Shown in pieces: positions 1 through 6,286 of a DNA stretch of 7,558 nucleotides. Each line of letters opens with the position of its first letter. Position 1 is the stretch's first letter. The position numbers and the translations under genes are program-made. The stretch comes from Sulfurovum sp. (GTDB lineage Bacteria > Campylobacterota > Campylobacteria > Campylobacterales > Sulfurovaceae). The notes beneath the pieces are model-generated. The model did not search any database, was not told where the DNA came from, and saw only the letters and a program-made list of their open reading frames with translations. The stretch is from contig DYTG01000028.1 of NCBI GenBank assembly GCA_020726085.1, positions 1 through 7,558 on the forward strand. The letters are read 5' to 3'.

Positions 1-17
1 AAATCATCCTTAAGCGA

Positions 18-115
18 GTCATTGCGAGGCACGAAACAATCCACTGTCATCGTGAGAAGCAAAGCGACGAAGCAATCTATAATGTTTTGGATTGCTTCAC
101 TTTATTCGCAATGAC
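18..115. repeat. REP/MITE-like palindromic repeat downstream of napB
   Basis: The outer arms are a perfect 10-base inverted repeat, GTCATTGCGA at 18-27 and TCGCAATGAC at 106-115. The arms extend to a unit ending in CAATCCA (18-43) and its inverted partner starting TGGATTG (88-115). A third, direct and more diverged unit lies between them (46-77, GTCATCGTGAG to GAAGCAATC). An inner hairpin pairs GAAGCAATC (69-77) with GATTGCTTC (90-98) around a 12-base loop. Elements of this general form are dispersed intergenic repeats in many bacteria (recalled, not searched). It starts about 30 bases after the napB stop and has no poly-T tract. It may protect the mRNA 3' end or slow transcription, but it is not a canonical terminator. 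Confidence 0.75.
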
Positions 116-144
116 CTGTTTCAGCAAGGTTGGATTTGGAGATA

Positions 145-744
145 TTAATCAGCCAAAGTATCCAATCCTTCAGTTAAACTGCTGCCATTCCAGCTTGATT
201 TATTCGCACCATCTTTAGTTGTAAATTGGGCTTCAAAGTTATTGGCAGGAGCATCGCCTTTGCTTTGTGGGGCATGGCATTGACTGCAATTAAAACGTGC
301 ACCGATAAGCTCTTTTTTCTTCTCAAGAGAGACTTCATTTTTCATCTCATCGACTGCTTTTTTAAACTCTTTGCCATCGTAGCTGTGTTTGGGTCTAAAA
401 TCAGTAAAGTGTGAATCAGGAATCGGTGTCGCCTTGACTGCGGGTGCAACATCGGGCATATGACACCCTTTGCACATATTGTTATTGATAGTAATGGGCA
501 ACATTCCCTCTACTGAGTGGGGAATCATAGGAGGAGCATCTTGAAAAGCTCTCTCAATCTTTTGAGATGTTCCAGCCATAGCGTCACCGTATTGGGTTCC
601 ATCGCCTTTGGTTGCATTGTCTTCATCGTACAAATTGGTTTTGCGTAGCCCCAAAGCCTCCTCTTCGATGGTTGGCGTTGCTTCTGCCAACAAGATAGAT
701 GAAGCTAAAAATAGCCCCATAGATAGTTTAATTACTCGTTTCAT
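145..744 (-). CDS. napB: NapB, dihaem c-type cytochrome subunit of periplasmic nitrate reductase
   Basis: This is the small electron-transfer subunit of periplasmic nitrate reductase, passing electrons from NapGH to NapA. The 199-residue product starts with a Sec signal peptide (MKRVIKLSMGLFLASSILLA, cleavage probably near residue 20-22). It has two haem c attachment motifs, CKGCH at 91-95 and CSQCH at 153-157. His76, His112 and His120 are candidates for the distal ligands of bis-His haems, as expected for NapB. The stretch after Pro71 (PPMIPHS) also resembles the family. The ATG at 744 is supported by a strong ribosome site (AGGAGAGAGG, complement of 747-756), and the start overlaps the end of napH by 17 bases, suggesting translational coupling. 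It is the last nap gene in the window; a repeat element follows its stop. Confidence 0.95.
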   Translation of the reverse strand: MKRVIKLSMGLFLASSILLAEATPTIEEEALGLRKTNLYDEDNATKGDGTQYGDAMAGTSQKIERAFQDAPPMIPHSVEGMLPITINNNMCKGCHMPDVAPAVKATPIPDSHFTDFRPKHSYDGKEFKKAVDEMKNEVSLEKKKELIGARFNCSQCHAPQSKGDAPANNFEAQFTTKDGANKSSWNGSSLTEGLDTLAD

Positions 745-1561
745 TTCCTCTCTCCTTTGCTAATTTTCTAATCGAAAAATTGAGTGCATCATCATCGCAC
801 ACCTCTATACATCTACCGCAATTGGTGCATTCGCCTGAAAGTACTTGCTCACTTGATTTGCCTACCATGTGCAACACTTGCATCTCGGGACACACCACTT
901 TGCACTTCATGCACACCGTACATTTGGACTCATCGTGAGCCACGCGTACCAATCCAACTTTGCCAATAAGGGCATACAATCCACCCAATGGACAAATATG
1001 TCCGCACCATCCGTTTTTAAGAACAAACAGATCAAACAAAAAGATAATAAGCATCATAGCCCATCCCAAACCCATACCAAAAATAATCGCACGGTGCGTA
1101 ATAGCAATGGGTGAGACAAACTCAAAAGCACCTATAGCCAACACATAAGAGAGTACCAAGCTTAGTCCCAATACCCAGTAGCGAATTTTGCGACTAGCAG
1201 GTTGTTTTTTGCTCACACTATCGAGTTGCAATTTGCGTCGCAAATAGGCTGCGGCATCGGTAATCATATTCACAGGGCAAACCCACGCACAAAAGACTCT
1301 ACCGCCCAATAAGAAATAAAACAGGGTAACAATCAACGCCCCAATAATCAAATTGCTAGAGACAATCGCCCCAGCCGCAAACATCTGTAGTACAGCGTAG
1401 GGGTCACTTAATGGCACACTTTGAAACAACAATGAGCTGGATAAGTTGCCTTGAATAAACGTCCAGCCCCACATATTTCCTGCAAGATAGAGCAACATCA
1501 AACCCACTTGTACGATGCGTCGAAGGATTAAAAAACGATGTTTATAAATAATGTTAGTCAT
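728..1561 (-). CDS. napH: NapH, membrane quinol dehydrogenase subunit with Fe-S clusters
   Basis: NapH is the integral membrane half of the NapGH quinol dehydrogenase, which replaces NapC in many Campylobacterota. The 277-residue protein has about four membrane segments (roughly 14-33, 67-88, 126-148 and 158-180). Two CX3CP motifs, Cys91/Cys95 and Cys186/Cys190, are characteristic of NapH. Two C-terminal ferredoxin motifs follow: Cys214/217/220/224, ending in the usual CP, and Cys245/248/251/255, ending in CD instead of CP. The N-terminus (MTNIIYKHRFLILRR) is basic, as expected for a cytoplasmic end. The ATG at 1561 overlaps the last 8 bases of napG, and a GGAGG site (complement of 1571-1575) lies 9 bases upstream, inside napG. 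The stop lies within napB. Length and domain order match the family, so the call is firm. Confidence 0.95.
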   Translation of the reverse strand: MTNIIYKHRFLILRRIVQVGLMLLYLAGNMWGWTFIQGNLSSSLLFQSVPLSDPYAVLQMFAAGAIVSSNLIIGALIVTLFYFLLGGRVFCAWVCPVNMITDAAAYLRRKLQLDSVSKKQPASRKIRYWVLGLSLVLSYVLAIGAFEFVSPIAITHRAIIFGMGLGWAMMLIIFLFDLFVLKNGWCGHICPLGGLYALIGKVGLVRVAHDESKCTVCMKCKVVCPEMQVLHMVGKSSEQVLSGECTNCGRCIEVCDDDALNFSIRKLAKERGNETSN

Positions 1562-2336
1562 CTAAAAGAACCTCCGTATCGTTGAGTGAATCAATGGCAC
1601 TCTCTTTGCTAATCTCAGTTGTAGTAGTTGTTGCTTCGGCGTTTTTGACACGCTTATCGTCACTGCTATCCCAGCCTTTAATGTAGTGATCACCTACTTT
1701 GCCCAGTGCTACTTCGCGAGGTAACACAAAAATCGCTGCTTTTTGGGTGACACACGCCCGTTCGCACAATCCACACCCCGTACAAAAGTCGCTATCGACT
1801 ATGGGTTTCAAAAAGGCGTGTTTGCCAGTACGTTCGTTTTTGCTATACTCCAAATAGATCGCTTTATCAAGTAAAGGACAGGCACGATAACACGCATCGC
1901 ATTGAATCCCCCAAAAGGCTACACAGTTTTTGGCATCGACAACGGCTACACCCATTTGGGCTTTGTTGATATCGAGTTTATTGTCTGTAGAGACTTTGGT
2001 AATATCCAACGCACCCGTAGGACAAACAGGCACACAAGGAATCTCAGGACACATATAGCAAGGCACATCACGAGGCTCAAAGTAGGGCGTACCCAAAGGC
2101 TTATTGCTCCCTGCACGCGCTAATTGAAGCGTATCAAAAGGACACGCCTCGACGCACAAACCGCATTTGATGCATTGACGCAAAAAGTCCGCCTCATCCA
2201 ATGCCCCAGGGGGTCGAAGCATGAGTTTGTTGGCAGTCACTTCGTCGACATAAGCACCCCATACCAGTCCGCCTAGTGCTGCTAGTCCAATAGCCCGTGT
2301 GGTTGATAAAATAAACTCTCTTCGTGTTGTTCCCAT
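1554..2336 (-). CDS. napG: NapG, Tat-exported 4x[4Fe-4S] ferredoxin-type protein
   Basis: NapG is the periplasmic iron-sulfur partner of NapH and relays quinol-derived electrons towards NapB and NapA. The 260-residue product begins with a twin-arginine signal (TRREFILS at 4-11, then a hydrophobic stretch to about 28). Four cysteine clusters can be read: Cys55/58/61/65, Cys93/96/101/105, Cys138/146/149/153 and Cys185/188/191/195. These would hold four [4Fe-4S] centres, as in known NapG proteins. The C-terminal 35 residues or so are polar, with a Thr run at 236-240, and are probably disordered. The ATG at 2336 puts the RR motif at the usual place, but its ribosome site is weak (only AAAAGAGA directly before the ATG). 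It is separated from napA by a 193-base repeat-bearing spacer and overlaps napH by 8 bases. Confidence 0.95.
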   Translation of the reverse strand: MGTTRREFILSTTRAIGLAALGGLVWGAYVDEVTANKLMLRPPGALDEADFLRQCIKCGLCVEACPFDTLQLARAGSNKPLGTPYFEPRDVPCYMCPEIPCVPVCPTGALDITKVSTDNKLDINKAQMGVAVVDAKNCVAFWGIQCDACYRACPLLDKAIYLEYSKNERTGKHAFLKPIVDSDFCTGCGLCERACVTQKAAIFVLPREVALGKVGDHYIKGWDSSDDKRVKNAEATTTTTEISKESAIDSLNDTEVLLDD

Positions 2337-2374
2337 TCTCTTTTCTTTTTATTTCGCAAATATTTCTATTATCC

Positions 2375-2441
2375 GTAGGTGTGACCGTCTCACACGCATA
2401 GATTCAATCCAACTGTTATTGTGCGACATGGTCGCACCTAC
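2375..2441. repeat. REP-like inverted pair of palindromes (GTAGGTG...CACCTAC)
   Basis: Two 21-base units face each other, at 2375-2395 and 2421-2441. One matches the reverse complement of the other at 17 of 21 positions, with perfect 7-base outer ends (GTAGGTG and CACCTAC). Each unit is itself a hairpin: GTGTGA (2379-2384) with TCACAC (2390-2395), and GTGCGAC (2421-2427) with GTCGCAC (2431-2437). The layout of GTAG-type foot plus hairpin, in paired inverted copies, resembles REP/BIME elements that are mobilised in trans by Y1 (RAYT-type) transposases. No transposase is in the window. Family assignment is by structure only. Confidence 0.75.
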
Positions 2442-2470
2442 AGCTACAATTTACGCTTTAACTCTCGTTC

Positions 2471-2486
2471 CACCTCTCCTGAGGTG
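2471..2486. repeat. Short perfect hairpin CACCTC-tcct-GAGGTG
   Basis: A 6-base perfect stem with a 4-base loop lies 44 bases downstream of the napA stop on the coding strand. It has no following U tract, so it is a weak terminator candidate at best. It could be part of the composite repeat element that fills this spacer, or it could act as a processing or stabilising stem for the napA transcript. Confidence 0.45.
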
Positions 2487-2529
2487 AAATGCATACCAAC
2501 CGTTCAGAGTCAATTAACGAGGGGCATCC

Positions 2530-5370
2530 CTACGCTTTATAAATTTTTACCGCACACTTTTTATAGTCGGTTTGACCCGATTGAGGGCAGGTTGCATCAA
2601 GGCAGACTTTGTTGATAAATACTTTCTCATCAAACCACGGTACAAAAACGAGTCCACGACTTGGTCTATTCCGTCCTCTTGTTTCCACTCTAGCTTTGAC
2701 TTTGCCTCGTCGAGACTCTACCCAACAAAGCTCTCCTTGTTTGACATCATACGTTTTGGCATCTTCGGGGTGCATATAGCACAACGCTTCAGGTACGGCA
2801 CGGTAAAGCTCAGGAACACGCATCGTCATTGTACCACTGTGCCAATGTTCTAGCACACGTCCTGTAGAGAGCCAAACAGGATACTCTTTGTCAGGTATTT
2901 CGGGGGGATCCATGTAGGGACGTGCAAAGATTTTGGCTTTATTGGGCAAGGGTTTGGGCGTTGGATCTTTAACTCCCATCAAATCACCTTGTGCAAGGGC
3001 TTTTGCCAATGTTCCGTAGAAAGCGTGAGAGTTGTTAGTCCCTGCTGCTTTGACGGCTTTGGCTGCGTAAGGGTCGTATTGAACGTTAAATCGCCACTGT
3101 GTCTCTTTGCCATCAACTACTGGCCATTTGAGTCCTCGTACTTTGTGGTAGGTATCAAAATCCGCCAAATCGTGTGCGTGTCCTCGTCCAAAGTCTGCAT
3201 ACTCCTCAAAGAGATACTTTTGAACAAAGAACCCGTATCCCTTAAAGACTTCACCATCACTTCCTTTGACATTTCGGTTATCGCCGTATCCCTCGCTGTT
3301 GTCGTATCCTTTCTGGACAGGGTCGTTGGCATCAAGCTTGTAGGATTTGGCTCGTTCATTAGCAAAGAGAATATCAAACAAAGTAGTATCTTCAGTGTAG
3401 CCCATTTTTTTGGCTTCTTCTATGACGCTAGGAATTTTAAGACCGTTTCTAAGGGTATATTCACCCCAAACATCTTTGATTTTAAATCGCTTAGAAAGCT
3501 CAATCCATTGCCATGTATCGCTCATTGCATCACCTACAGGAAGGACTTGTTGTCGCCAGTGCTGTGTTCGTCGTTCGGCATTACCGTACGCTCCCCATTT
3601 CTCATAAATCATAGCTGAGGGCAAAATCAAATCGCTTACTTTGGCTGAAATACCAGGGTATCCGTCGCTTGTGACGATGAAGTTATCCATTTCGCGAGCT
3701 GCTTTAATCCAGTGTTTGGCACTTGCGCTATCTTGATAGGGGTTACAAACGTTTACCCATGCAAACTTAATCAAACCATCTTCAATGTCTCTGTGAATCT
3801 TCATAATGTGTTGATTGCCCACGGGATTGAGGGTTGTAAGAGGAATTTTCCATGCTTTTTCGGTAATTTCTCGATGTTGTGGATTGGCTACCATCATATC
3901 GGCGGGTAATCTATGACAAAATGTTCCTACCTCTCTAGCCGTACCACAAGCAGAGGGTTGTCCTGTAAGCGAGAACGCTCCATCACCTGGTTTGGCTTGT
4001 TTGTTGAGCAAGAAGTGGACATTGTACGAAAGTGTATTGACCCATGTACCACGGGTGTGTTGGTTCATTCCCATTGTCCAAAAGCTTACGACTTTTCGCC
4101 CTTTTTCGATGTAAAGATTGGCTAATGTTTGAAGCTTTTTCTTAAACTCCTCTATGTCCTCATCGGGGTTACCTTTGGAGATTTGTGCTACATAATCAAG
4201 CGTATAAGGCTCTAAGAACTTTTTGTACTCCTCAAAGCTAATCTCCCAGTGTTTTAACATTTCGGGTTTGCCATCGACTAGAGGTACTTCATTTTTCATC
4301 ACATCGCCCTCTTTGTAACCGTAGGGCTTCAATGCAGGGGCTTCGGTGGCGGAGACTACTTTGGACATCTCTTTTTGGATGGTTTGGAGTTCAAGATCGG
4401 TATATTTGCCTTCTTTGATTGATTTTTCATCCATACGACGCATACCGTATCCAATATTGACAGGAGAAGCAACAAAAATAATGTGTTTTTTGACAAAGTC
4501 CCAATCAATGATTTTTTCAGCATCGTCACGATAGACAATCTCATGCGCAATGTAGTTCCAAAGAGCCAAATCAGTATTGGGAGTGAAGATAATCTCTATA
4601 TCGGCCAAATCCGACGTTCGGTGTCGATAAGTAGAAATATTAATGACTTTGACACGCTCAGGGTCGCTTAGTTTTCTATCCGTTACCCGTGACCACAAAA
4701 TAGGGTGCATCTCTGCCATGTTTGATCCCCACGCCACGACGGTATCGGTAAGCTCAATATCATCATAGCAACCGCTTGGTTCATCAATCCCAAAAGTTTG
4801 ATAAAAGCCCACAACCGCAGAAGCCATACAATGACGAGCATTAGGGTCAAAAGCGTTGGATCTTAGTCCGCCTTTCATCATCTTAAGTGCAGCATACCCT
4901 TCCATAACGGTATATTGCCCCGATGCAAAGACACCTACCCCCTCAGGGCCAGAAGCTTTGAGTGCTTTTTTGATATGGACTTCCATCTCATCAAAGGCTC
5001 TTTCCCACGATACGGGAGCAAATTTGCCTTTTTTGTCAAATTCACCCTTGTCGTTGACACGAAGGAGAGGGGTTTTAAGTCTATCGGCTCCGTACATAAT
5101 TTTGGCATTAAAGTACCCTTTGATACAGTTTAATCCTCGATTTACAGGCGCTGCTGGGTCACCTTTGACGGCTACTATTTTGCCCGCTTTGGTTGCCATC
5201 ATGATACCGCAACCCGTACCGCAAAAGCGACACGCCGCCTTGTCCCATCGCCAACCGCTTTGTGCCTCATCTGCCTTAGCTTGTAGCGATGAGGGTACAC
5301 TCATCCCTATGGCCGAAGCTGCCGAAGCTGCCGCTGTACTTTTTAAAAAATCTCTTCTTGAAAATGCCAT
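2530..5370 (-). CDS. napA: NapA, catalytic subunit of periplasmic nitrate reductase
   Basis: NapA reduces nitrate to nitrite in the periplasm using a bis-MGD molybdenum cofactor and one [4Fe-4S] cluster. The 946-residue precursor starts with a Tat signal (SRRDFLK at 4-10, then an Ala-rich segment to about 32). The N-terminal cluster ligands are Cys47, Cys50, Cys54 and Cys82 (CX2CX3CX27C, including CRFCGTGCG). Cys181 in NARHCMAS is the expected Mo-ligating cysteine. The C-terminal part (about 820-946) is the molybdopterin dinucleotide-binding domain, with STGRVLEHWHSGTMTMR near its start. The length fits the enlarged epsilonproteobacterial NapA and exceeds the roughly 830 residues of the E. 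coli protein. The ATG at 5370 has a strong ribosome site (AGGAGAGG, complement of 5373-5380). A likely FNR-family-dependent promoter lies just upstream. The reading frame is intact. Confidence 0.98.
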   Translation of the reverse strand: MAFSRRDFLKSTAAASAASAIGMSVPSSLQAKADEAQSGWRWDKAACRFCGTGCGIMMATKAGKIVAVKGDPAAPVNRGLNCIKGYFNAKIMYGADRLKTPLLRVNDKGEFDKKGKFAPVSWERAFDEMEVHIKKALKASGPEGVGVFASGQYTVMEGYAALKMMKGGLRSNAFDPNARHCMASAVVGFYQTFGIDEPSGCYDDIELTDTVVAWGSNMAEMHPILWSRVTDRKLSDPERVKVINISTYRHRTSDLADIEIIFTPNTDLALWNYIAHEIVYRDDAEKIIDWDFVKKHIIFVASPVNIGYGMRRMDEKSIKEGKYTDLELQTIQKEMSKVVSATEAPALKPYGYKEGDVMKNEVPLVDGKPEMLKHWEISFEEYKKFLEPYTLDYVAQISKGNPDEDIEEFKKKLQTLANLYIEKGRKVVSFWTMGMNQHTRGTWVNTLSYNVHFLLNKQAKPGDGAFSLTGQPSACGTAREVGTFCHRLPADMMVANPQHREITEKAWKIPLTTLNPVGNQHIMKIHRDIEDGLIKFAWVNVCNPYQDSASAKHWIKAAREMDNFIVTSDGYPGISAKVSDLILPSAMIYEKWGAYGNAERRTQHWRQQVLPVGDAMSDTWQWIELSKRFKIKDVWGEYTLRNGLKIPSVIEEAKKMGYTEDTTLFDILFANERAKSYKLDANDPVQKGYDNSEGYGDNRNVKGSDGEVFKGYGFFVQKYLFEEYADFGRGHAHDLADFDTYHKVRGLKWPVVDGKETQWRFNVQYDPYAAKAVKAAGTNNSHAFYGTLAKALAQGDLMGVKDPTPKPLPNKAKIFARPYMDPPEIPDKEYPVWLSTGRVLEHWHSGTMTMRVPELYRAVPEALCYMHPEDAKTYDVKQGELCWVESRRGKVKARVETRGRNRPSRGLVFVPWFDEKVFINKVCLDATCPQSGQTDYKKCAVKIYKA

Positions 5371-5372
5371 TT

Positions 5373-5410
5373 CCTCTCCTTTTGTTTTAGAATATTACAA
5401 GAGAAGTATA
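5373..5410 (-). promoter_or_regulatory. Predicted napA promoter -10 element, leader and ribosome site
   Basis: Read on the minus strand, TATACT (complement of 5405-5410) is a good -10 hexamer. The predicted start is near 5398-5396, giving a leader of about 28 bases. The ribosome site AGGAGAGG (complement of 5373-5380) sits 2 bases before the napA ATG. With a 17-base spacer the -35 position would read ATGGTA, a poor match to TTGACA. That fits a promoter that needs an activator. Transcription start has not been measured. Confidence 0.6.
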
Positions 5411-5432
5411 GCACTTTCAAAAATTCTTTACC

Positions 5433-5446
5433 ATGACCTATGTCAA
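5433..5446 (-). promoter_or_regulatory. FNR/CRP-family binding site (TTGAC-N4-GTCAT) for napA
   Basis: On the minus strand the sequence is TTGACATAGGTCAT, a 5-4-5 inverted repeat with 4 of the 5 base pairs matched (only the outermost pair is broken). It has the half-site form of the FNR/NNR/Nss branch of the CRP-FNR superfamily. Its centre (between 5439 and 5440) falls exactly at -41.5 if the TATACT at 5410-5405 is the -10 element. That is the class II activator position. In Wolinella and Campylobacter, nitrate-responsive Nss regulators of this superfamily control nap genes, so such a protein is the leading candidate. The regulator itself is not in the window. Confidence 0.6.
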
Positions 5447-5459
5447 GAAATAAACCTAT

Positions 5460-5903
5460 TTAGCGATAGATAACCACCCGCACTCTCTCATTAGCGTTTT
5501 GTCGCATTGTATCGTAGAGACGTTGGTGCTTGAGCTTCTCTTCAAACTCTATAGGGGTACGAATCGATTTGTACTCGACAAGCTCATCGTTTTTATAAAC
5601 CCCACTTACGGTAGCATGCACCCAATAAAAACCGCTATCTTTGCGTAGATTTTTGACTACACCTTCCCATTTTTGCCCTTTTTGAAGCTTGACCCACATA
5701 TCTTCAAACAAAACACTTGGCATATCGGGATGGCGTACGATATTGTGAGGTTTTCCTATTAGCTCATCGACCTCATAGCCTGAAATTGTAGCAAAGGTAT
5801 CGTTGGCGTAGGTAATATTACCTCTTAGATTGGTACGAGAAACGATAAGTTCACCGCTAGGAACAAGCGTTTCGATGAAAAATTCACTCTGAGTAAACTC
5901 CAT
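5460..5903 (-). CDS. Stand-alone Aer/CetB-like PAS protein, probable FAD redox sensor
   Basis: This 147-residue protein is almost entirely one PAS domain (about 20-120) of the type at the N-terminus of the aerotaxis receptor Aer and in the Campylobacter energy-taxis protein CetB. Visible family motifs are TYANDTFATISGY (31-43), ELIGKPHNIVRHPDMP (47-62), DMW (68-70), the KWEGVVKN segment (78-85) and YWVHATVSGV (93-102). Asn34, Arg57, His58, Asp60 and Trp79 match, from memory, residues tied to FAD binding in E. coli Aer. There is no HAMP, methyl-accepting, kinase or GGDEF domain and no membrane segment, so an output partner must be separate. The ATG overlaps the napD stop by one base (TAATG). 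The napA promoter lies directly after its stop. A role in sensing electron flow or redox state during nitrate respiration is inferred. Confidence 0.88.
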   Translation of the reverse strand: MEFTQSEFFIETLVPSGELIVSRTNLRGNITYANDTFATISGYEVDELIGKPHNIVRHPDMPSVLFEDMWVKLQKGQKWEGVVKNLRKDSGFYWVHATVSGVYKNDELVEYKSIRTPIEFEEKLKHQRLYDTMRQNANERVRVVIYR

Positions 5904-6286
5904 TATTGCCCCCTCTCAAGCTCTTTGGCAAAAGATTCCAAATCCTTTTTCTTCAAATCCCCGTGATAGAGAATCTTCTCAATATCGATACTTTCATCGT
6001 TGAGCATTTTGGGTACGGCATCGTTGTTGCTCAGTATTTCCATGTGTTTATCGAGTTCATCTTCGCTGTATGCCATTTGCATATCGGCACTAATGACATG
6101 GGCAATAGCCTCCACCACACGCAACTTTTTAAGCTCCTCTTCTACTCCCTCACCCTCAATAGTGATAATAATACGTCCCTTTTCATCGTGGAGGTGGTAA
6201 TCGCACACACCACTAGCTTGAAGGTCGGCTATGACTTGTTCGATGTGTTGAGGCAGGGTTTGTACTACGATGCTTGAAATATTCAT
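5903..6286 (-). CDS. napD: NapD, cytoplasmic chaperone for the NapA Tat signal
   Basis: NapD binds the twin-arginine signal of NapA and holds back export until the molybdenum cofactor is inserted. The N-terminal 85 residues or so show the small ferredoxin-like-fold NapD pattern: ISSIVVQTLPQ at 3-13, then CDYHLHDEKGRIIITIEGEG, then VVEAIAHVISADMQMAY. At 127 residues it is longer than E. coli NapD (under 90), with a charged C-terminal tail of about 40 residues of unclear use. The ATG shares four bases with the napL stop (ATGA), and the stop shares one with the PAS gene start, so translation is tightly coupled. In other Campylobacterota napD usually follows napL at the end of the operon; here the pair lies ahead of napA. 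Confidence 0.85.
   Translation of the reverse strand: MNISSIVVQTLPQHIEQVIADLQASGVCDYHLHDEKGRIIITIEGEGVEEELKKLRVVEAIAHVISADMQMAYSEDELDKHMEILSNNDAVPKMLNDESIDIEKILYHGDLKKKDLESFAKELERGQ

Larger units (their letters stand above)
2337..2529. other. napA-napG intergenic spacer with several palindromes
   Basis: This 193-base non-coding stretch between the napA stop and the napG start holds a REP-like inverted pair (2375-2441), a small hairpin (2471-2486) and a GC-rich GGGGCATCCCTAC segment (2521-2533) that runs into the napA stop codon. No convincing gene is present. napA and napG are normally close together, so the spacer looks like an insertion of repeat elements into the operon. No clear new promoter for napG was seen. 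The AT-rich segment nearest napG (2337-2372) has no recognisable -35/-10 pair. Confidence 0.7.

Noticed and set aside
69..98. GAAGCAATC/GATTGCTTC hairpin as a rho-independent terminator for the nap operon
   Set aside because: There is no U tract on either side and the loop is 12 bases; it is better described as part of a dispersed repeat.
2375..2441. Start of a CRISPR array in the napA-napG spacer
   Set aside because: There are only two units, they are inverted rather than direct, and there are no regular spacers; a REP-like pair fits better.
2989..3618. Long plus-strand open frame of 209 codons opposite napA
   Set aside because: It lies wholly inside the intact napA gene on the other strand, has no family-like protein features and no good ribosome site; it is a shadow of napA codon use.
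5441..5446. TTGACA (minus strand) as a -35 hexamer for the napA promoter
   Set aside because: It is 30 bases from the TATACT -10 element, far from the 16-18 needed; the same bases are better explained as half of the FNR-family palindrome.
4856..5473. Plus-strand open frame of 205 codons across the napA start and promoter
   Set aside because: It is antisense to the NapA Tat signal and Fe-S region and covers the promoter gap; the translation has low-complexity Ala and Ser runs from the reverse of the signal peptide.
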